Source: Solitalea canadensis DSM 3403 (GTDB lineage: Bacteria > Bacteroidota > Bacteroidia > Sphingobacteriales > Sphingobacteriaceae). From it: a DNA stretch of 64,000 bases. Positions 20,101 through 27,849 of the stretch are shown in pieces. The first letter of the stretch is position 1; every line of letters begins with the position of its first letter. Location: contig NC_017770.1 of the NCBI RefSeq assembly GCF_000242635.2, positions 3,546,669-3,610,668 on the forward strand. Direction: 5' to 3'. A program made the translations under genes and the position numbers. The notes below the pieces were generated by a model, which was given only the letters and a program-made list of their open reading frames with translations, was not told the origin of the DNA and made no database searches.

Positions 20101-20926
20101 TTAGCGTTGGCCATGTTAACTTTATTCTACCAACATCTGTTTGGGTTGCCGTTAACTGAAATGATTGGGAAGAGATTGTTGTAGAAACAGCATCTGAAAC
20201 ATCTCTAATCCAATCTCCGGGAGCATTAGGACCAACAATTGTTTGAACCGTATAAGAATAACCCATCCCTGGCAAAATCCCGGTGTCAACAAACTCAACA
20301 GATCCACCACTCGCTCTGGCAATCTCGGTTCCATTACGCTTAATGAGGTATTGGATGTTATTGTTATCGATAGACGTACCTTTATTCCAAGTCAGTTTAA
20401 CGGAATAATTTGGTGAAGTTTGAAAGGAAGCTAACAGGTTGACTGGCGCTTTGATTTTAGCGGTTGTTCCCGAAAAAGATGAATACCCCCAATGCAAATT
20501 ACAACCGGTAGAGTTACTTCCGGTTTCGTATTTGAAAACGATTGTATACGGCATACTTGGGCCTAATTGTATAGCCCCGTTTCCGGCTCCGGCAGAAGCA
20601 GAACTTAATGAACCACTATCAAAACCGGCCCATCCGGGAGACGTTCCAGACCAAGTTTTCAAAATGTGACTGTTCTCACTATCTACATTATCACACCACA
20701 CCTTACCGTCGGTATCGTAACGCGCAAAGCCCCACCAGTTGAAGTGAAAATATTGATCATCTACAGAGCTCGACATTTTACCCTGAATATTCAGGTCACC
20801 TTGAGCTAATGTTTTCTGATTTGTTGCGAAAAGCAGTAACATAAGTAAAGGAAGAAAACGAAATAGTCGCTTCCTTAATTGAAACCGTTTAAGGCAATTA
20901 CAATTTTTAAGTAAATGTGCAATCAT
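14102..20926 (-). CDS. Giant secreted multidomain protein with T9SS type B sorting domain
   Basis: The protein is 2274 residues. A basic N-terminus and hydrophobic stretch (FLPLLMLLLFATNQKTLAQ) form a signal peptide ending near residue 42. Fibronectin-III-like modules lie at about 160-345, carboxypeptidase-regulatory-like Ig folds (GKISGYVKGKTNGGVPGVEI and a second copy) at about 350-540, a bacterial Ig-like domain at about 1450-1550, an Asn/Thr-rich linker near 1905-1975, and a DUF11-like repeat (NADLKVENIVESSEVNKGEN) near 2070-2180. The last 85 residues (SLFTPNGDGINDLFEIVG to FKGYITIVY) are the gliding-motility-associated type B C-terminal domain used for type IX export. It is probably a cell-surface adhesin or matrix protein like SprB; the ligand is unknown. 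A PorP/SprF gene follows. Confidence 0.9.
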   Translation of the reverse strand: MIAHLLKNCNCLKRFQLRKRLFRFLPLLMLLLFATNQKTLAQGDLNIQGKMSSSVDDQYFHFNWWGFARYDTDGKVWCDNVDSENSHILKTWSGTSPGWAGFDSGSLSSASAGAGNGAIQLGPSMPYTIVFKYETGSNSTGCNLHWGYSSFSGTTAKIKAPVNLLASFQTSPNYSVKLTWNKGTSIDNNNIQYLIKRNGTEIARASGGSVEFVDTGILPGMGYSYTVQTIVGPNAPGDWIRDVSDAVSTTISSQSFQLTATQTDVGRIKLTWPTLSSIKGLERIAIFRDGEVITELTKTTKTYNDPDVMPGMYYSYRLGLIEDEDPNTPAIDVNNWTSNIAKGRSLPKGKISGYVKGKTNGGVPGVEITVTSKTNLSDKETAQTYSYTTTSGADGYYEISNIFFAASAEYIVKPKMPGYDKPRFDPDSLIRKLDIDNFNQSQVNFSDTASFAISGKVYFSSLIDSNGVSIKLPLKDAEIWVDGKNTQTKTSPDGSYSTTIINGGVYTVEAKFKNHTIKAVGEIVSSKRVSVYSLVNGVDFEDLTTDTLNIHVAASCDAFIGEYALVKLTSAVAGVTPTGDKLIYGKPIKISSKAFSRGTTFGQKEPGITSLILPATQFNVQVVEVRELNGINSNKLEYFTREYNVQSADLGKRDTIDGKAVIRQADFIYHKDLEVLLNNGNDIFSEKKKFRPTGQDKFLVAQNDKYPVNIKIRETYEYDGVQYNCALDTGTVYIYDAISDSTDRQELKMDSGFVKYFVKVGQPVLEAPYEKSIQFVGKVGGRQTSVIVKAVVEGERPRRETFVTKTPEIPFFVLHDPPGDKSFSKISKGTTISTTSTTQYGGGAGGGAYADVKTGKGVVLPIIGKIGAAIQIQSEVEAGADKNSGTTTNRTITFTEDFSTSGEETLVGNEGDLYVGASLNMTYALTDKLYYNESKQDMDRDTSLAVNNDGFNTTFLYTEKHIKNTLLAQLSTLYSISKSDYDVAYQKVKSGDNSISNEVLEKMNQQQLEYKANIDAWKSALVKNEANRKNAKDRKLPDGVKGVVGGNISFSSGAIYDNTISIDADTTTFDEVSVYLNGYVKVGISMHGGEANETNAGGLVTFRFNHSKNKENSTTTSTTTSYHLEDNDIGDFFSVGLAEDQVYGTPVFKTVSGSSSCPHENNTQFRHLPAMQIAGVSEQRNVPSDKPAKFEILISNRSESDETVEYAIKLDPLSNLDGAKVLVGGQDVTNKAATYYIPTGKSFKLPVEVYRGPLTSTYENLTLVIFSTCDNTLDDISEFDTLAKPKVKFNAYFQNRCSDVDLFVPGDNWVVNQSNNNQLFVAFSKYDASESSPLTTVGLQYRKINTDYENGLWQTVITVPKANLKDKYYDYTFDVSGLPDGNYELRAIAICQGVDVNYSPVYKGKIDRKSAVAFGVPSPKNGILTVADIIGITFNKDIVYADISNPVKVTLKRKDNGQLIPATFLSDGKNFEIRTIPANAINDYENVELIATIKNLTDVIGNKVADSISWSFVVNLSPVYWSPANITINAIENQQTSFGAKLINKSGTPQNFSLIKYPEWLRPTIKSSKIVAQGQENIDFELNKNLNTGTYADTVIALIDGKRQFLYVKVNVSKTPPVWTVNPSAFKYNMAVTAQFSLNQTDTLTSKDIRDKIGVFVGNECRGIAPIEYDSDANKYIAYITAYSNTAGEELTIRFWDAYPGVEYQGKELLSFVANGTIGNLTNPIILHPEGVIQTIPLKKGWTWISLNVENSDMSLKKILSSLKPTEGDIIKTLSNNNTYSQYSSKLGWVGTFDKINLYNSYMIYVAKPDTLRVLGNFMTQPANVVLNKGWNWTGYPMAINMELGTYLKNFNPSDGLKVVSQEEFAQYNAVTKTWSGSLKYLRPGKGYKIYSGTDTFTIPVIPYAPNPGEDQGNIQTAPVYNPAAPTIINNNNTTVTSTVYQNTSVNTVNYENNMSVTSVINQGGQIINNTNNRYETYVYVENKLVNIVNQVVLPDGKSVGFIPVNGDKTDDGKTVEIKVYDKVEKKEYTAKVEEPLKQQGDQITGNIDHPVILVLEGNADLKVENIVESSEVNKGENFNYIIRIKNVGKDLAVNAILKDTLDASINYISSSFANTSFNDVENVMEIQLAKLEAEAEQEIILVLKANKIGDTYLGKGNIVVNNDVNLSNNSLKPQSLRVIDNRSNSAKLLIPSLFTPNGDGINDLFEIVGVNEFYASNTLIIFNKAYNQIFKKDNYQNDWTGDNLPMGSYGYILKVKGKDGVEQVFKGYITIVY

Positions 20927-21129
20927 AGTTTAAGTGGTGAATGATTTAGATTGAATAGTATATAGAACCACCAACAAGGCCTATAAACCAAACCCAAACC
21001 TAATCATCACTACTTCTTAACTATTAACAATGTATGTGAAAGGAATACTTTAGCATGTGAACAGCAAAATTATTGCTGTAAAGAATAATGATTAACCTTA
21101 CTTTTTAAGTATCTTATAGAGAGGAATGA
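20927..21129. other. Spacer between response regulator and giant surface protein gene
   Basis: This 203-bp A/T-rich stretch has no gene. A TAGGTTTG box (minus strand, 21002-20995) matches the Bacteroidota -7 element, but no TTTG is found at the right distance, so a promoter for the giant gene is only possible. No terminator-like stem is apparent, so read-through from the LytTR gene into the giant gene is possible. Confidence 0.35.
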
Positions 21130-21903
21130 TTAACGAAAATCAAAACATTTGAAAAATTCATCTTTATAATTTCTACCTAATGGAACCTCATTTTTCCCAA
21201 TATTTAAGAAGACATCATTAAATGTGGTTAAATGATCGAGATTTACTGCATAGGATCGATGGACACGAATAAGTCCGGGCATTTCAAGTTTCTCAAGAAT
21301 AGCATTTAATGATAAACGAAGCGAATATTGCTTATCGACAGTATATATATTGGTGTAGTTATTTTCAGCTTCCAGATAGTATATGTCTTCGAGTTTAATC
21401 TTTAAAAAACGATAATTCTGTTTAATAAAAACATGTCCATTAAAATGCAAGATAGATTCTTTCCCGCTCTGCTCCTTTTCTTTGCCTTGCAGCGTAAAAA
21501 CAGGAGTTGAATCCACCTCTTTCCGAACTGCAAAATTATTGAGAGCCATCTCAATTGCTATTCTCAGGTTTGCAATTTGAAAAGGTTTTACCAAATAGGC
21601 TGATGGGAAGGTTTCCTTAGCTCGCTCAATAGTCGCTGCATCCGTAAATGCAGTTAAATAAATAAACGGAACTTCTCGCATTGATAAAATTCTCTTTATT
21701 GTTTCGATGCCGTCACAATCACCTTTAATACTCACATCCATTAATAAAAGGTCAACCGCATTATTTTTGAATATTGATAATGCTTCATCTGCATTATCGG
21801 CAACTCCGGCAATTGTAAAGCCCTCCAACAATAGTTTCTCTTCCAAATCCATCGCAAGAATGGCCTCGTCTTCCACTATCATTACATTAATATTGTCTTT
21901 CAT
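21130..21903 (-). CDS. LytTR-family response regulator
   Basis: The protein is 257 residues. The receiver domain (about 5-122) has the acidic pair Glu11/Asp12, phosphoacceptor Asp56 (DLLLMDVS), the Thr of YLTAF and the Lys of LVKPF. The LytTR DNA-binding domain (about 150-257) has KLEDIYYLEAENNYTNIYT, then RVHRSYAVNLDHL and VPLGRNYKDEFF. It is divergent from a HisKA_2 kinase at 22083 and lies upstream of the giant surface protein in the same direction, so it may regulate that gene. The pairing with the kinase is inferred from position. Confidence 0.92.
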   Translation of the reverse strand: MKDNINVMIVEDEAILAMDLEEKLLLEGFTIAGVADNADEALSIFKNNAVDLLLMDVSIKGDCDGIETIKRILSMREVPFIYLTAFTDAATIERAKETFPSAYLVKPFQIANLRIAIEMALNNFAVRKEVDSTPVFTLQGKEKEQSGKESILHFNGHVFIKQNYRFLKIKLEDIYYLEAENNYTNIYTVDKQYSLRLSLNAILEKLEMPGLIRVHRSYAVNLDHLTTFNDVFLNIGKNEVPLGRNYKDEFFKCFDFR

Positions 21904-22082
21904 AAGAATGATAAATGAGGAGAGCTTAATAGAAATAAATGATATTTAAATATTTTTACAATTGCGAAAATAAATAAAACAACAGACTTAAACGCTTAAC
22001 TCATTCGCATTATTTATTATTTTTGTTTGACTATTAACTAGTTATTACTGCTCTCCTTAAGTTATCAACCTAAATCTATCCA
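21904..22082. other. Divergent control region between response regulator and kinase
   Basis: This 179-bp A/T-rich spacer lies between two divergently transcribed regulators. On the plus strand TATTTTTG (22018-22025) fits the -7 element, about 57 bp before the kinase start, but a -33 TTTG at the expected distance is absent. I see no clear direct repeats for LytTR binding. Confidence 0.35.
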
Positions 22083-23870
22083 ATGAACCATTGCTCAGTC
22101 AGGTACCCAATATTGGCATTTTGCTTTATTTTAACAGGATTTATGATTGCCTGCAAAAAGGAAAATCCACCATTTAATGAATTCAAAAAGGTTTTATCTC
22201 CTATAGCAATTGAAGAGTTATATAAAAAAGGAAATAGAACTTCATTAAGCGATTCCATTAATTATTATTCAAAACATTTGCTAGAGGTTTCAACAGATAA
22301 TAACGATGCTTATATCAAAGGGAAAACTCTTGAAGCCAAATATTTATGGAGAACGGGGCAACATCAAAAGGCGATTACCTCAGCAATGGAAGGATTAAAA
22401 GAGGCACATCTAAATAACAATACAAAGCAAATTCCTTGGTTACATGCCATTTTAGCTAATGTTTTCAAAGAGAAAGAGAGCTATTCATTAGCAATGGAAA
22501 ATGCAAAAAAAGGTCTTGATCAGGCAATTACTTCAAAAGACACTGTAAATATTATTTACCTGATGAGGGTAAATGCTATGATCTGGAGGGGTTATGGTAT
22601 GGTGACAAATAATGAAAACTATATTAATAAATCTATCACCACACATCTTGAAGGATTAAAACTTGCAGAAAGCTCACCTAAGTATAAACTTGAACGTCCC
22701 GGATATTATAGTAATATTTCTCAGTTTTATCTTGAACATAGGAATGATTTTGAAAGTGCTATATATTATGGATTAAAAGGTCATGAAATAAGTACCAAGA
22801 ATAACGACTTTAGTAACCTGTCATACATAAGTAGTTGGTTAGGAATTGCTTATTACAAGAAAGGTGACAATAAAAGAGGTGAGCATTATTTAAATGAAGC
22901 ACTAATTGCTTCACAAAAAACCAAACGTATTTTCAGGGAGATGGAGATTTATAGGGAATTCTCAGAATATAATGCCCTTAATGGTAACTATAAAGCTTCA
23001 TTAGATTATCTGAAAAGATACAACTCCATCCATGATTCACTTGGTGTAGTTGATAATCTTAAAGCAATTAATGAGTTGGAAGTTCAATATAAATCAGAAC
23101 TGAAGGACAAACAAATTGCGCTGTTGAATCAGATCGAGAAGAATAATACTGCTAAGTTCACCTTAGCAATTGTAGTACTTTCCATTGTAGTAATATCTAT
23201 CATCATATTAAGTTTTCAATATCGCCAGATTAGAAATAACAATAAAAAAATTGTTCAACAGGCAGATAAACTTCAGTTACTACTTAAAGAACTTCATCAT
23301 CGTGTAAAAAACAACCTTCAAATCATATCAAGTCTGCTCAGCTTGCAGTCGAACCGACTGGTGGATGAGGATGTAAAAAAGGTTGTGCAAACCGGACAGC
23401 AACGTATTGAAGCAATGTCGCTTATTCACCGTAATCTCTATCAGCTCAATAATCCCGGAATGGTGAACATGAAAGAATACATTACTGATTTATGTGAGAG
23501 TTTGTCCAAAAGCTTCGGTTTTTCATTAGATGACCTTCAACTAAAAATTGAGATTGATCTGGATGAACTAGATGTTGATAAGGCCATTCCTTTAGGTTTG
23601 ATTATTAATGAATGGATTACCAATGCATTTAAATATGCTTATGAAGATGTAAAAAGGCCGGAATTAACCATAAGTTTGACGCTTGAAGAAGGAATTAAAT
23701 TATCAATTGAAGACAACGGACCTGGTTTACCAACGGAAAAATGGGAGAATCCTCAATCATCATTTGGTTTAAAACTGGTTAAAGTGTTAAGTAAACAACT
23801 AAATGGACATTTCAAACTTGATAATACTAAAGGAACATTGTTTAGTTTAAATATTCCAATGGCTAGCTAA
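22083..23870 (+). CDS. TPR-containing HisKA_2 sensor histidine kinase
   Basis: The protein is 595 residues. The N-terminus (ILAFCFILTGFMIACKKEN) ends in a lipobox-like MIAC, so Cys24 could be lipidated. TPR-like helices fill about 50-335. A single membrane segment (FTLAIVVLSIVVISIIILSF) is near 360-380. The HisKA_2 dimerisation motif LKELHHRVKNNLQIISSLLS carries His405/His406, followed by the HATPase region with INEWITNAFKYAY (N box) and EDNGPGLP (G box). It probably phosphorylates the adjacent LytTR regulator. The IS3 element begins 31 bp after its stop. Confidence 0.92.
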   Translation: MNHCSVRYPILAFCFILTGFMIACKKENPPFNEFKKVLSPIAIEELYKKGNRTSLSDSINYYSKHLLEVSTDNNDAYIKGKTLEAKYLWRTGQHQKAITSAMEGLKEAHLNNNTKQIPWLHAILANVFKEKESYSLAMENAKKGLDQAITSKDTVNIIYLMRVNAMIWRGYGMVTNNENYINKSITTHLEGLKLAESSPKYKLERPGYYSNISQFYLEHRNDFESAIYYGLKGHEISTKNNDFSNLSYISSWLGIAYYKKGDNKRGEHYLNEALIASQKTKRIFREMEIYREFSEYNALNGNYKASLDYLKRYNSIHDSLGVVDNLKAINELEVQYKSELKDKQIALLNQIEKNNTAKFTLAIVVLSIVVISIIILSFQYRQIRNNNKKIVQQADKLQLLLKELHHRVKNNLQIISSLLSLQSNRLVDEDVKKVVQTGQQRIEAMSLIHRNLYQLNNPGMVNMKEYITDLCESLSKSFGFSLDDLQLKIEIDLDELDVDKAIPLGLIINEWITNAFKYAYEDVKRPELTISLTLEEGIKLSIEDNGPGLPTEKWENPQSSFGLKLVKVLSKQLNGHFKLDNTKGTLFSLNIPMAS

Positions 23871-23930
23871 TTCAGCATAAGATGAATTTTCCTGAACAGT
23901 CTGAATGGTCCTGAAATAAGTTGACAGATT

Positions 23931-24626
23931 TTATACAGATCCCAGTTGCATAAGTAGCTGGGATTTTTGTTTATAAACACACTGAGGTGTTTGCATTTGC
24001 AAAGATAAATGCGGACGATAGTTGTTGTATAAATTTACGGCTTCTTCTGCTAATAATTTTGCATGAAGCTTAGATTTCAGCCTATTCCCTAAGCCAAATT
24101 CTTCTTTTAACGTTCTGTTCATTCGCTCTGCCAGCGCATTTTCATACGGATCGGACTGTTCGGTCATGCTCATGGTAATTGCATGTGAACTGGCAAGGCC
24201 CACGTATTCTGCACTACAGTATTGCAATCCTCTGTCTGAATGATGAATCAATCCATCCGTTTTTGTTTGGCGGTGTTTAATGGCCATTTGAAGGGCTTGC
24301 TTCATCTGGACTGCTTCCATGCTATCTGCTACTACATAACCCATAATCTTTCGGCTATAGACGTCGGTCACCAAGTTTAGATAGCAGTTGCCCTCATCCG
24401 TTTTTAAATAGGTGATATCACTTACCCAAACCTGATCAGGCTGATCAACCGTTCTGTTTTTAAGCAAATTGGGATATTTCCTGAGCCAATGTTTGGACAT
24501 AGTGGTTTGCACATACCGCCGTTTAGGCCAAATCAACAACTGATGATTACGTAAGAAGTCAAAGAGTTTATCCCTGCCCATTTTGATCTGCTGAGCCTGA
24601 AAGCTATCCCGAAGCTGATGATGCAA
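23931..24626 (-). CDS. IS3-family transposase OrfB (DDE integrase), copy 1
   Basis: The rve integrase core shows the DDE residues in context: WVSDITYL (Asp), HHSDRGLQYCS (Asp) and ENALAERMNRTLKEEFG (Glu). The frame is open upstream to about 24839, with LHHQLRD preceded by sequence including FVANTLGYSRQYFYKHCKEQ, so the product is most likely made as an OrfAB fusion of about 413 residues by -1 frameshifting. The given start is a TTG used only to mark the frame. It is intact and identical to the second copy. Confidence 0.92.
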   Translation of the reverse strand: MHHQLRDSFQAQQIKMGRDKLFDFLRNHQLLIWPKRRYVQTTMSKHWLRKYPNLLKNRTVDQPDQVWVSDITYLKTDEGNCYLNLVTDVYSRKIMGYVVADSMEAVQMKQALQMAIKHRQTKTDGLIHHSDRGLQYCSAEYVGLASSHAITMSMTEQSDPYENALAERMNRTLKEEFGLGNRLKSKLHAKLLAEEAVNLYNNYRPHLSLQMQTPQCVYKQKSQLLMQLGSV

Positions 24627-24763
24627 TTTCCGTCCACCTAAGCGTGATAAAACTTTCCGTTCTTTTTCAACCAGTTTCTTTACGGCAGCTTCTTGCGCTG
24701 CTTGTAAAGCCTGCTCTTTACAGTGCTTGTAAAAGTATTGTCGGCTATAACCTAAAGTGTTTG

Positions 24764-25171
24764 CTACAAATTTGACGGGATATCCTCCTCTGACTGAGCC
24801 TGCTTTGTAGCTTCGGATAACAGGCTCAAATACTTTTTTCGAATATCGGTATGAAACTGGCTGTCGGCTATATCGATGGCCCGGTTCAGTATTTCCTTTT
24901 CCTGTTCCAGCCGTTTGAGCTTTTTCTCCAGTTCTTTTATTTTTTTACTAGGCGTATCGCGTTTCATGAGCTCTGATTCTTTCCAGTCTAATCTACCATG
25001 TTTTCGCAACCAAACCAAAACAGTGCTTCTTCCCTGGATTCCGTAACGAAGCTGCGCCTGCTTATATGTAAGTTCGCCTTTTTCTACCGCGTCCACAATC
25101 TCCAGTTTAAAGGCTAAACTGTAATCTTTTTGAGTCCTTCGATGGTAACTCTTAATTTCCTGATCTTTCAT
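24764..25171 (-). CDS. IS3-family transposase OrfA, copy 1
   Basis: The 135-residue protein has an N-terminal helix-turn-helix (YSLAFKLEIVDAVEKGELTY, RYGIQGRSTVLVWLRKHG) that would bind the inverted repeats. A leucine-zipper-like coiled coil follows (IKELEKKLKRLEQEKEILNR). Near its end lies the heptamer A AAA AAG (24839-24833, minus strand), in phase for a -1 shift into OrfB. Confidence 0.92.
   Translation of the reverse strand: MKDQEIKSYHRRTQKDYSLAFKLEIVDAVEKGELTYKQAQLRYGIQGRSTVLVWLRKHGRLDWKESELMKRDTPSKKIKELEKKLKRLEQEKEILNRAIDIADSQFHTDIRKKYLSLLSEATKQAQSEEDIPSNL
24833..24839 (-). other. Programmed -1 frameshift heptamer of IS copy 1
   Basis: A AAA AAG is read as CGA AAA AAG in the orfA frame, and the -1 frame stays open from here through orfB. 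This is the standard IS3-family arrangement for making OrfAB. Frameshifting itself is inferred. Confidence 0.75.
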
Positions 25172-25225
25172 ATAGTTAACTCTTGTTGTGTCAACTTATT
25201 TCAGGACGGAACAGTCCAAAAACAA

Positions 25226-25251
25226 AAAAGGCCGACATAAGTCGGCCTTTT
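25226..25251 (-). terminator. Intrinsic terminator of the rpsL-rpsG-fusA-rpsJ operon
   Basis: AAAAGGCCGAC (25226-25236) and GTCGGCCTTTT (25241-25251) form a perfect stem with loop ATAA. It has A- and T-runs on both sides, so it can act in both directions. It lies 17 bp after the rpsJ stop and shows that the str transcript ends here instead of continuing to rplC. The IS copy 1 end is 12 bp away. Confidence 0.85.
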
Positions 25252-25268
25252 CTTTTCAGTATCTACTA

Positions 25269-25574
25269 TCACACTTTGATCTCAACTTCAACACCTGAAG
25301 GTAATTCAAGTTTCATCAACGCGTCAACAGTTTTAGCGTTAGAGCTATAGATATCCAATAAACGTTTGTAAGAACATAATTGGAACTGCTCACGTGCTTT
25401 TTTGTTAACGTGTGGAGAACGAAGTACAGTGAAGATTTTTTTCTCTGTTGGTAACGGAAGTGGTCCGCTAACTACTGCGCCAGTAGGCTTAACAGTTTTT
25501 ACGATTTTATCAGCTGATTTATCAACTAAGTTGTAATCGTAAGATTTTAATTTAATACGAATTCTTTGGCTCAT
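25269..25574 (-). CDS. rpsJ: 30S ribosomal protein S10
   Basis: The 101-residue protein begins [20 protein letters not shown] and has [20 protein letters not shown], the S10 loop region, and [11 protein letters not shown] at the end. S10 is in the 30S head and also binds NusB in antitermination. It is normally directly followed by rplC; here it is the last gene before a terminator, separated from rplC by the IS and the T9SS module. Confidence 0.98.
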   Translation of the reverse strand: MSQRIRIKLKSYDYNLVDKSADKIVKTVKPTGAVVSGPLPLPTEKKIFTVLRSPHVNKKAREQFQLCSYKRLLDIYSSNAKTVDALMKLELPSGVEVEIKV

Positions 25575-25640
25575 CTTTTTGTTTTATTAAATTTTCGCAC
25601 CGTAAGAGCTATTTACTACGGATTGAAGTTTATCTTTTTG

Positions 25641-25706
25641 GATATGAGAGATGAGATTTGAGAAGTGAGAAAAGTCTCAAATCACAAATCCCAATACTCA
25701 CATCTT
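25641..25706. repeat. Purine-rich hairpin repeat between fusA and rpsJ
   Basis: The stretch is built of 7-8-nt units of the type GATATGAGA, GATGAGATT and TGAGAAGTGAGA, and their complements. GATTTGAGA (25655-25663) and TCTCAAATC (25675-25683) form a perfect 9-bp stem. It lies in a 136-bp gap inside the str operon. It looks like a dispersed intergenic repeat of the REP/MITE kind; only this copy is visible in the window. Confidence 0.5.
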
Positions 25707-25710
25707 AAAT

Positions 25711-27819
25711 TTATGCGTTAGCTTTTTTGCCTTTTACTTTAGCAATTACTTCTTCAGCTACGTTTTTAGGAGCTTCTGCATAATGCGAGAACTCCATAGT
25801 AGAAGTAGCACGACCAGAGGTAATGGTACGTAAAATGGTTACATAACCAAACATTTCGCTCAATGGAACTTTAGCTTTGATTACTTGTGCACCAGCACGA
25901 GTATCCATACCTTCAAGTTGACCACGACGTTTGTTCAAGTCACCCATAACATCACCCATATTCTCTTCAGGTGTAAGAACTTCTACCTTCATGATAGGCT
26001 CCATTAACACAGGACGAGCTTTTGGTAATGCTTCACGGAATGCAGAACGAGCACAGATCTCAAATGACAAGGCATCTGAATCGACAGCGTGGAATGAACC
26101 ATCGAACAAGCGAACTTTCATATCTGTAACTTCGTAACCAGCTAATACACCATTCGCCATTGCTGATTTGAAACCTTTCTCAATTGAAGGGATAAATTCA
26201 CGAGGAATTGATCCACCCACAATTTCGTTAACGAATTGTAAGCCTGATTTACCTTCTTCAGTAATTGGAGAAATTTCAATTTGGATATCAGCAAATTTAC
26301 CGCGACCACCTGATTGTTTTTTGTAAACCTCACGGTGAGTAACTGAACCAGTGATAGCCTCTTTGTAAGAAACTTGAGGAGCACCTTGGTTACACTCAAC
26401 TTTAAACTCACGTCTCAAACGGTCAACGATGATTTCTAAGTGAAGCTCACCCATACCTGAGATAACTGTTTGACCAGTATCTTCGTCAGTTTGAACACGG
26501 AAGGTAGGATCTTCCTCAGCTAATTTAGCTAAAGCCATACCTAACTTATCAACGTCAGCCTGAGTTTTAGGCTCAATTGCTAAACCGATAACTGGCTCAG
26601 GGAAATCCATCGCTTCAAGAACGATTGGGTTTTTCTCATCACACAAAGTATCACCGGTTTTGATATCTTTAAATCCAACGATTGCAGCAATATCACCTGC
26701 TCCTACATTAGGAATAGGGTTTTGCTTATTAGCGTGCATTTGGAAGATACGAGAAATACGCTCTTTATTCTCTGAACGAGCATTATAAACGTAAGAACCT
26801 GCTTCTAAGTTACCTGAGTAAACACGGATAAAACACAAACGACCTACAAATGGGTCAGTTGCAATTTTAAATGCTAAAGCTGCAAATGGCTCTTTAACAT
26901 CTGGCTTACGAGAAATTTCTTCACCGGTATCAGGGTTAGTACCTTTAACGGCTTCCTGATCCATTGGAGAAGGCAATAATTCCATTACGTAATCCAACAT
27001 GGTTTGTACACCTTTATTTTTGAAAGATGAACCACAAACCATTGGAACGATTTTAGCATCCAATACAGCCTGACGTAAAGCGTCTAATACTTCACGCTCA
27101 GTAATTGAATTAGGATCTTCGAAGAATTTCTCCATCAAAGTCTCATCGTATTCCGCAACAGATTCTAATAATTTCTCTCTCCACTCAGCAACTTCATCAA
27201 GCATATCTTCAGGAATAGGCACTTCAGTAAAGGTCATACCTTTATCGTGCTCATTCCATACAAGACCACGGTTGTTGATCAAGTCAACTACACCTTTGAA
27301 TGATTCTTCCGCTCCGATAGGTAACTGCAAAGGAATTGCGTTGCTACCTAACATATCTTTAACCTGTTTAACAACTTTTAAGAAGTCAGCTCCAGAACGA
27401 TCCATTTTGTTAACGAAACCGATACGAGCTACATTATAGTTGTCAGCCAAGCGCCAGTTAGTCTCTGATTGAGGCTCAACACCATCAACAGCTGAGAACA
27501 AGAACACTAATCCGTCCAATACACGAAGTGAGCGGTTTACCTCTACGGTAAAGTCCACGTGACCTGGGGTATCGATAACGTTTACCTGGTATTTGTTACC
27601 TCTGTACGGCCAGAAAACTGTAGTAGCCGCTGAAGTGATAGTGATACCACGTTCTGCTTCCTGTACCATCCAGTCCATTGTTGAAGCACCTTCGTGTACC
27701 TCACCAATTTTGTGGTTCACACCTGCATAATAAAGGATACGCTCAGTTGTTGTGGTTTTACCAGCATCAATGTGAGCTGCGATCCCGATGTTTCTTGTGT
27801 ATTTTAAATCTCTTGACAT
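25711..27819 (-). CDS. fusA: Translation elongation factor G
   Basis: The 702-residue GTPase catalyses ribosomal translocation and, with RRF, recycling. The G1 motif [14 protein letters not shown] (about 16-29), G3 DTPGHVDF and G4 NKMD are intact. The later domains contain [34 protein letters not shown] and the C-terminal [20 protein letters not shown]. It is transcribed after rpsG by 30 bp. Resistance-type changes cannot be judged from sequence alone. Confidence 0.98.
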   Translation of the reverse strand: MSRDLKYTRNIGIAAHIDAGKTTTTERILYYAGVNHKIGEVHEGASTMDWMVQEAERGITITSAATTVFWPYRGNKYQVNVIDTPGHVDFTVEVNRSLRVLDGLVFLFSAVDGVEPQSETNWRLADNYNVARIGFVNKMDRSGADFLKVVKQVKDMLGSNAIPLQLPIGAEESFKGVVDLINNRGLVWNEHDKGMTFTEVPIPEDMLDEVAEWREKLLESVAEYDETLMEKFFEDPNSITEREVLDALRQAVLDAKIVPMVCGSSFKNKGVQTMLDYVMELLPSPMDQEAVKGTNPDTGEEISRKPDVKEPFAALAFKIATDPFVGRLCFIRVYSGNLEAGSYVYNARSENKERISRIFQMHANKQNPIPNVGAGDIAAIVGFKDIKTGDTLCDEKNPIVLEAMDFPEPVIGLAIEPKTQADVDKLGMALAKLAEEDPTFRVQTDEDTGQTVISGMGELHLEIIVDRLRREFKVECNQGAPQVSYKEAITGSVTHREVYKKQSGGRGKFADIQIEISPITEEGKSGLQFVNEIVGGSIPREFIPSIEKGFKSAMANGVLAGYEVTDMKVRLFDGSFHAVDSDALSFEICARSAFREALPKARPVLMEPIMKVEVLTPEENMGDVMGDLNKRRGQLEGMDTRAGAQVIKAKVPLSEMFGYVTILRTITSGRATSTMEFSHYAEAPKNVAEEVIAKVKGKKANA

Positions 27820-27849
27820 CGTCTTATGATTTCTCTTTTGTATTAGTTC

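Larger units (their letters stand above)
23902..25213 (-). mobile_element. IS3-family insertion sequence, copy 1
   Basis: The element is 1312 bp with ends TG...CA. Terminal inverted repeats are 25 bp: TG, five variable bases, then the 18-bp TCCTGAAATAAGTTGACA (23909-23926 and 25189-25206). It is flanked by the 3-bp target duplication GTC (23899-23901 and 25214-25216). It encodes OrfA and OrfB with a -1 slippery site. Its proteins are identical to those of the copy at 33520-34831. It lies between the histidine kinase gene and the rpsJ terminator. Confidence 0.95.

Noticed and set aside
23902-25213. That the IS itself split the S10 cluster
   Set aside because: The IS lies beyond the rpsJ terminator and next to the kinase gene; the rpsJ terminator and rplC promoter show the split is independent of this IS insertion.
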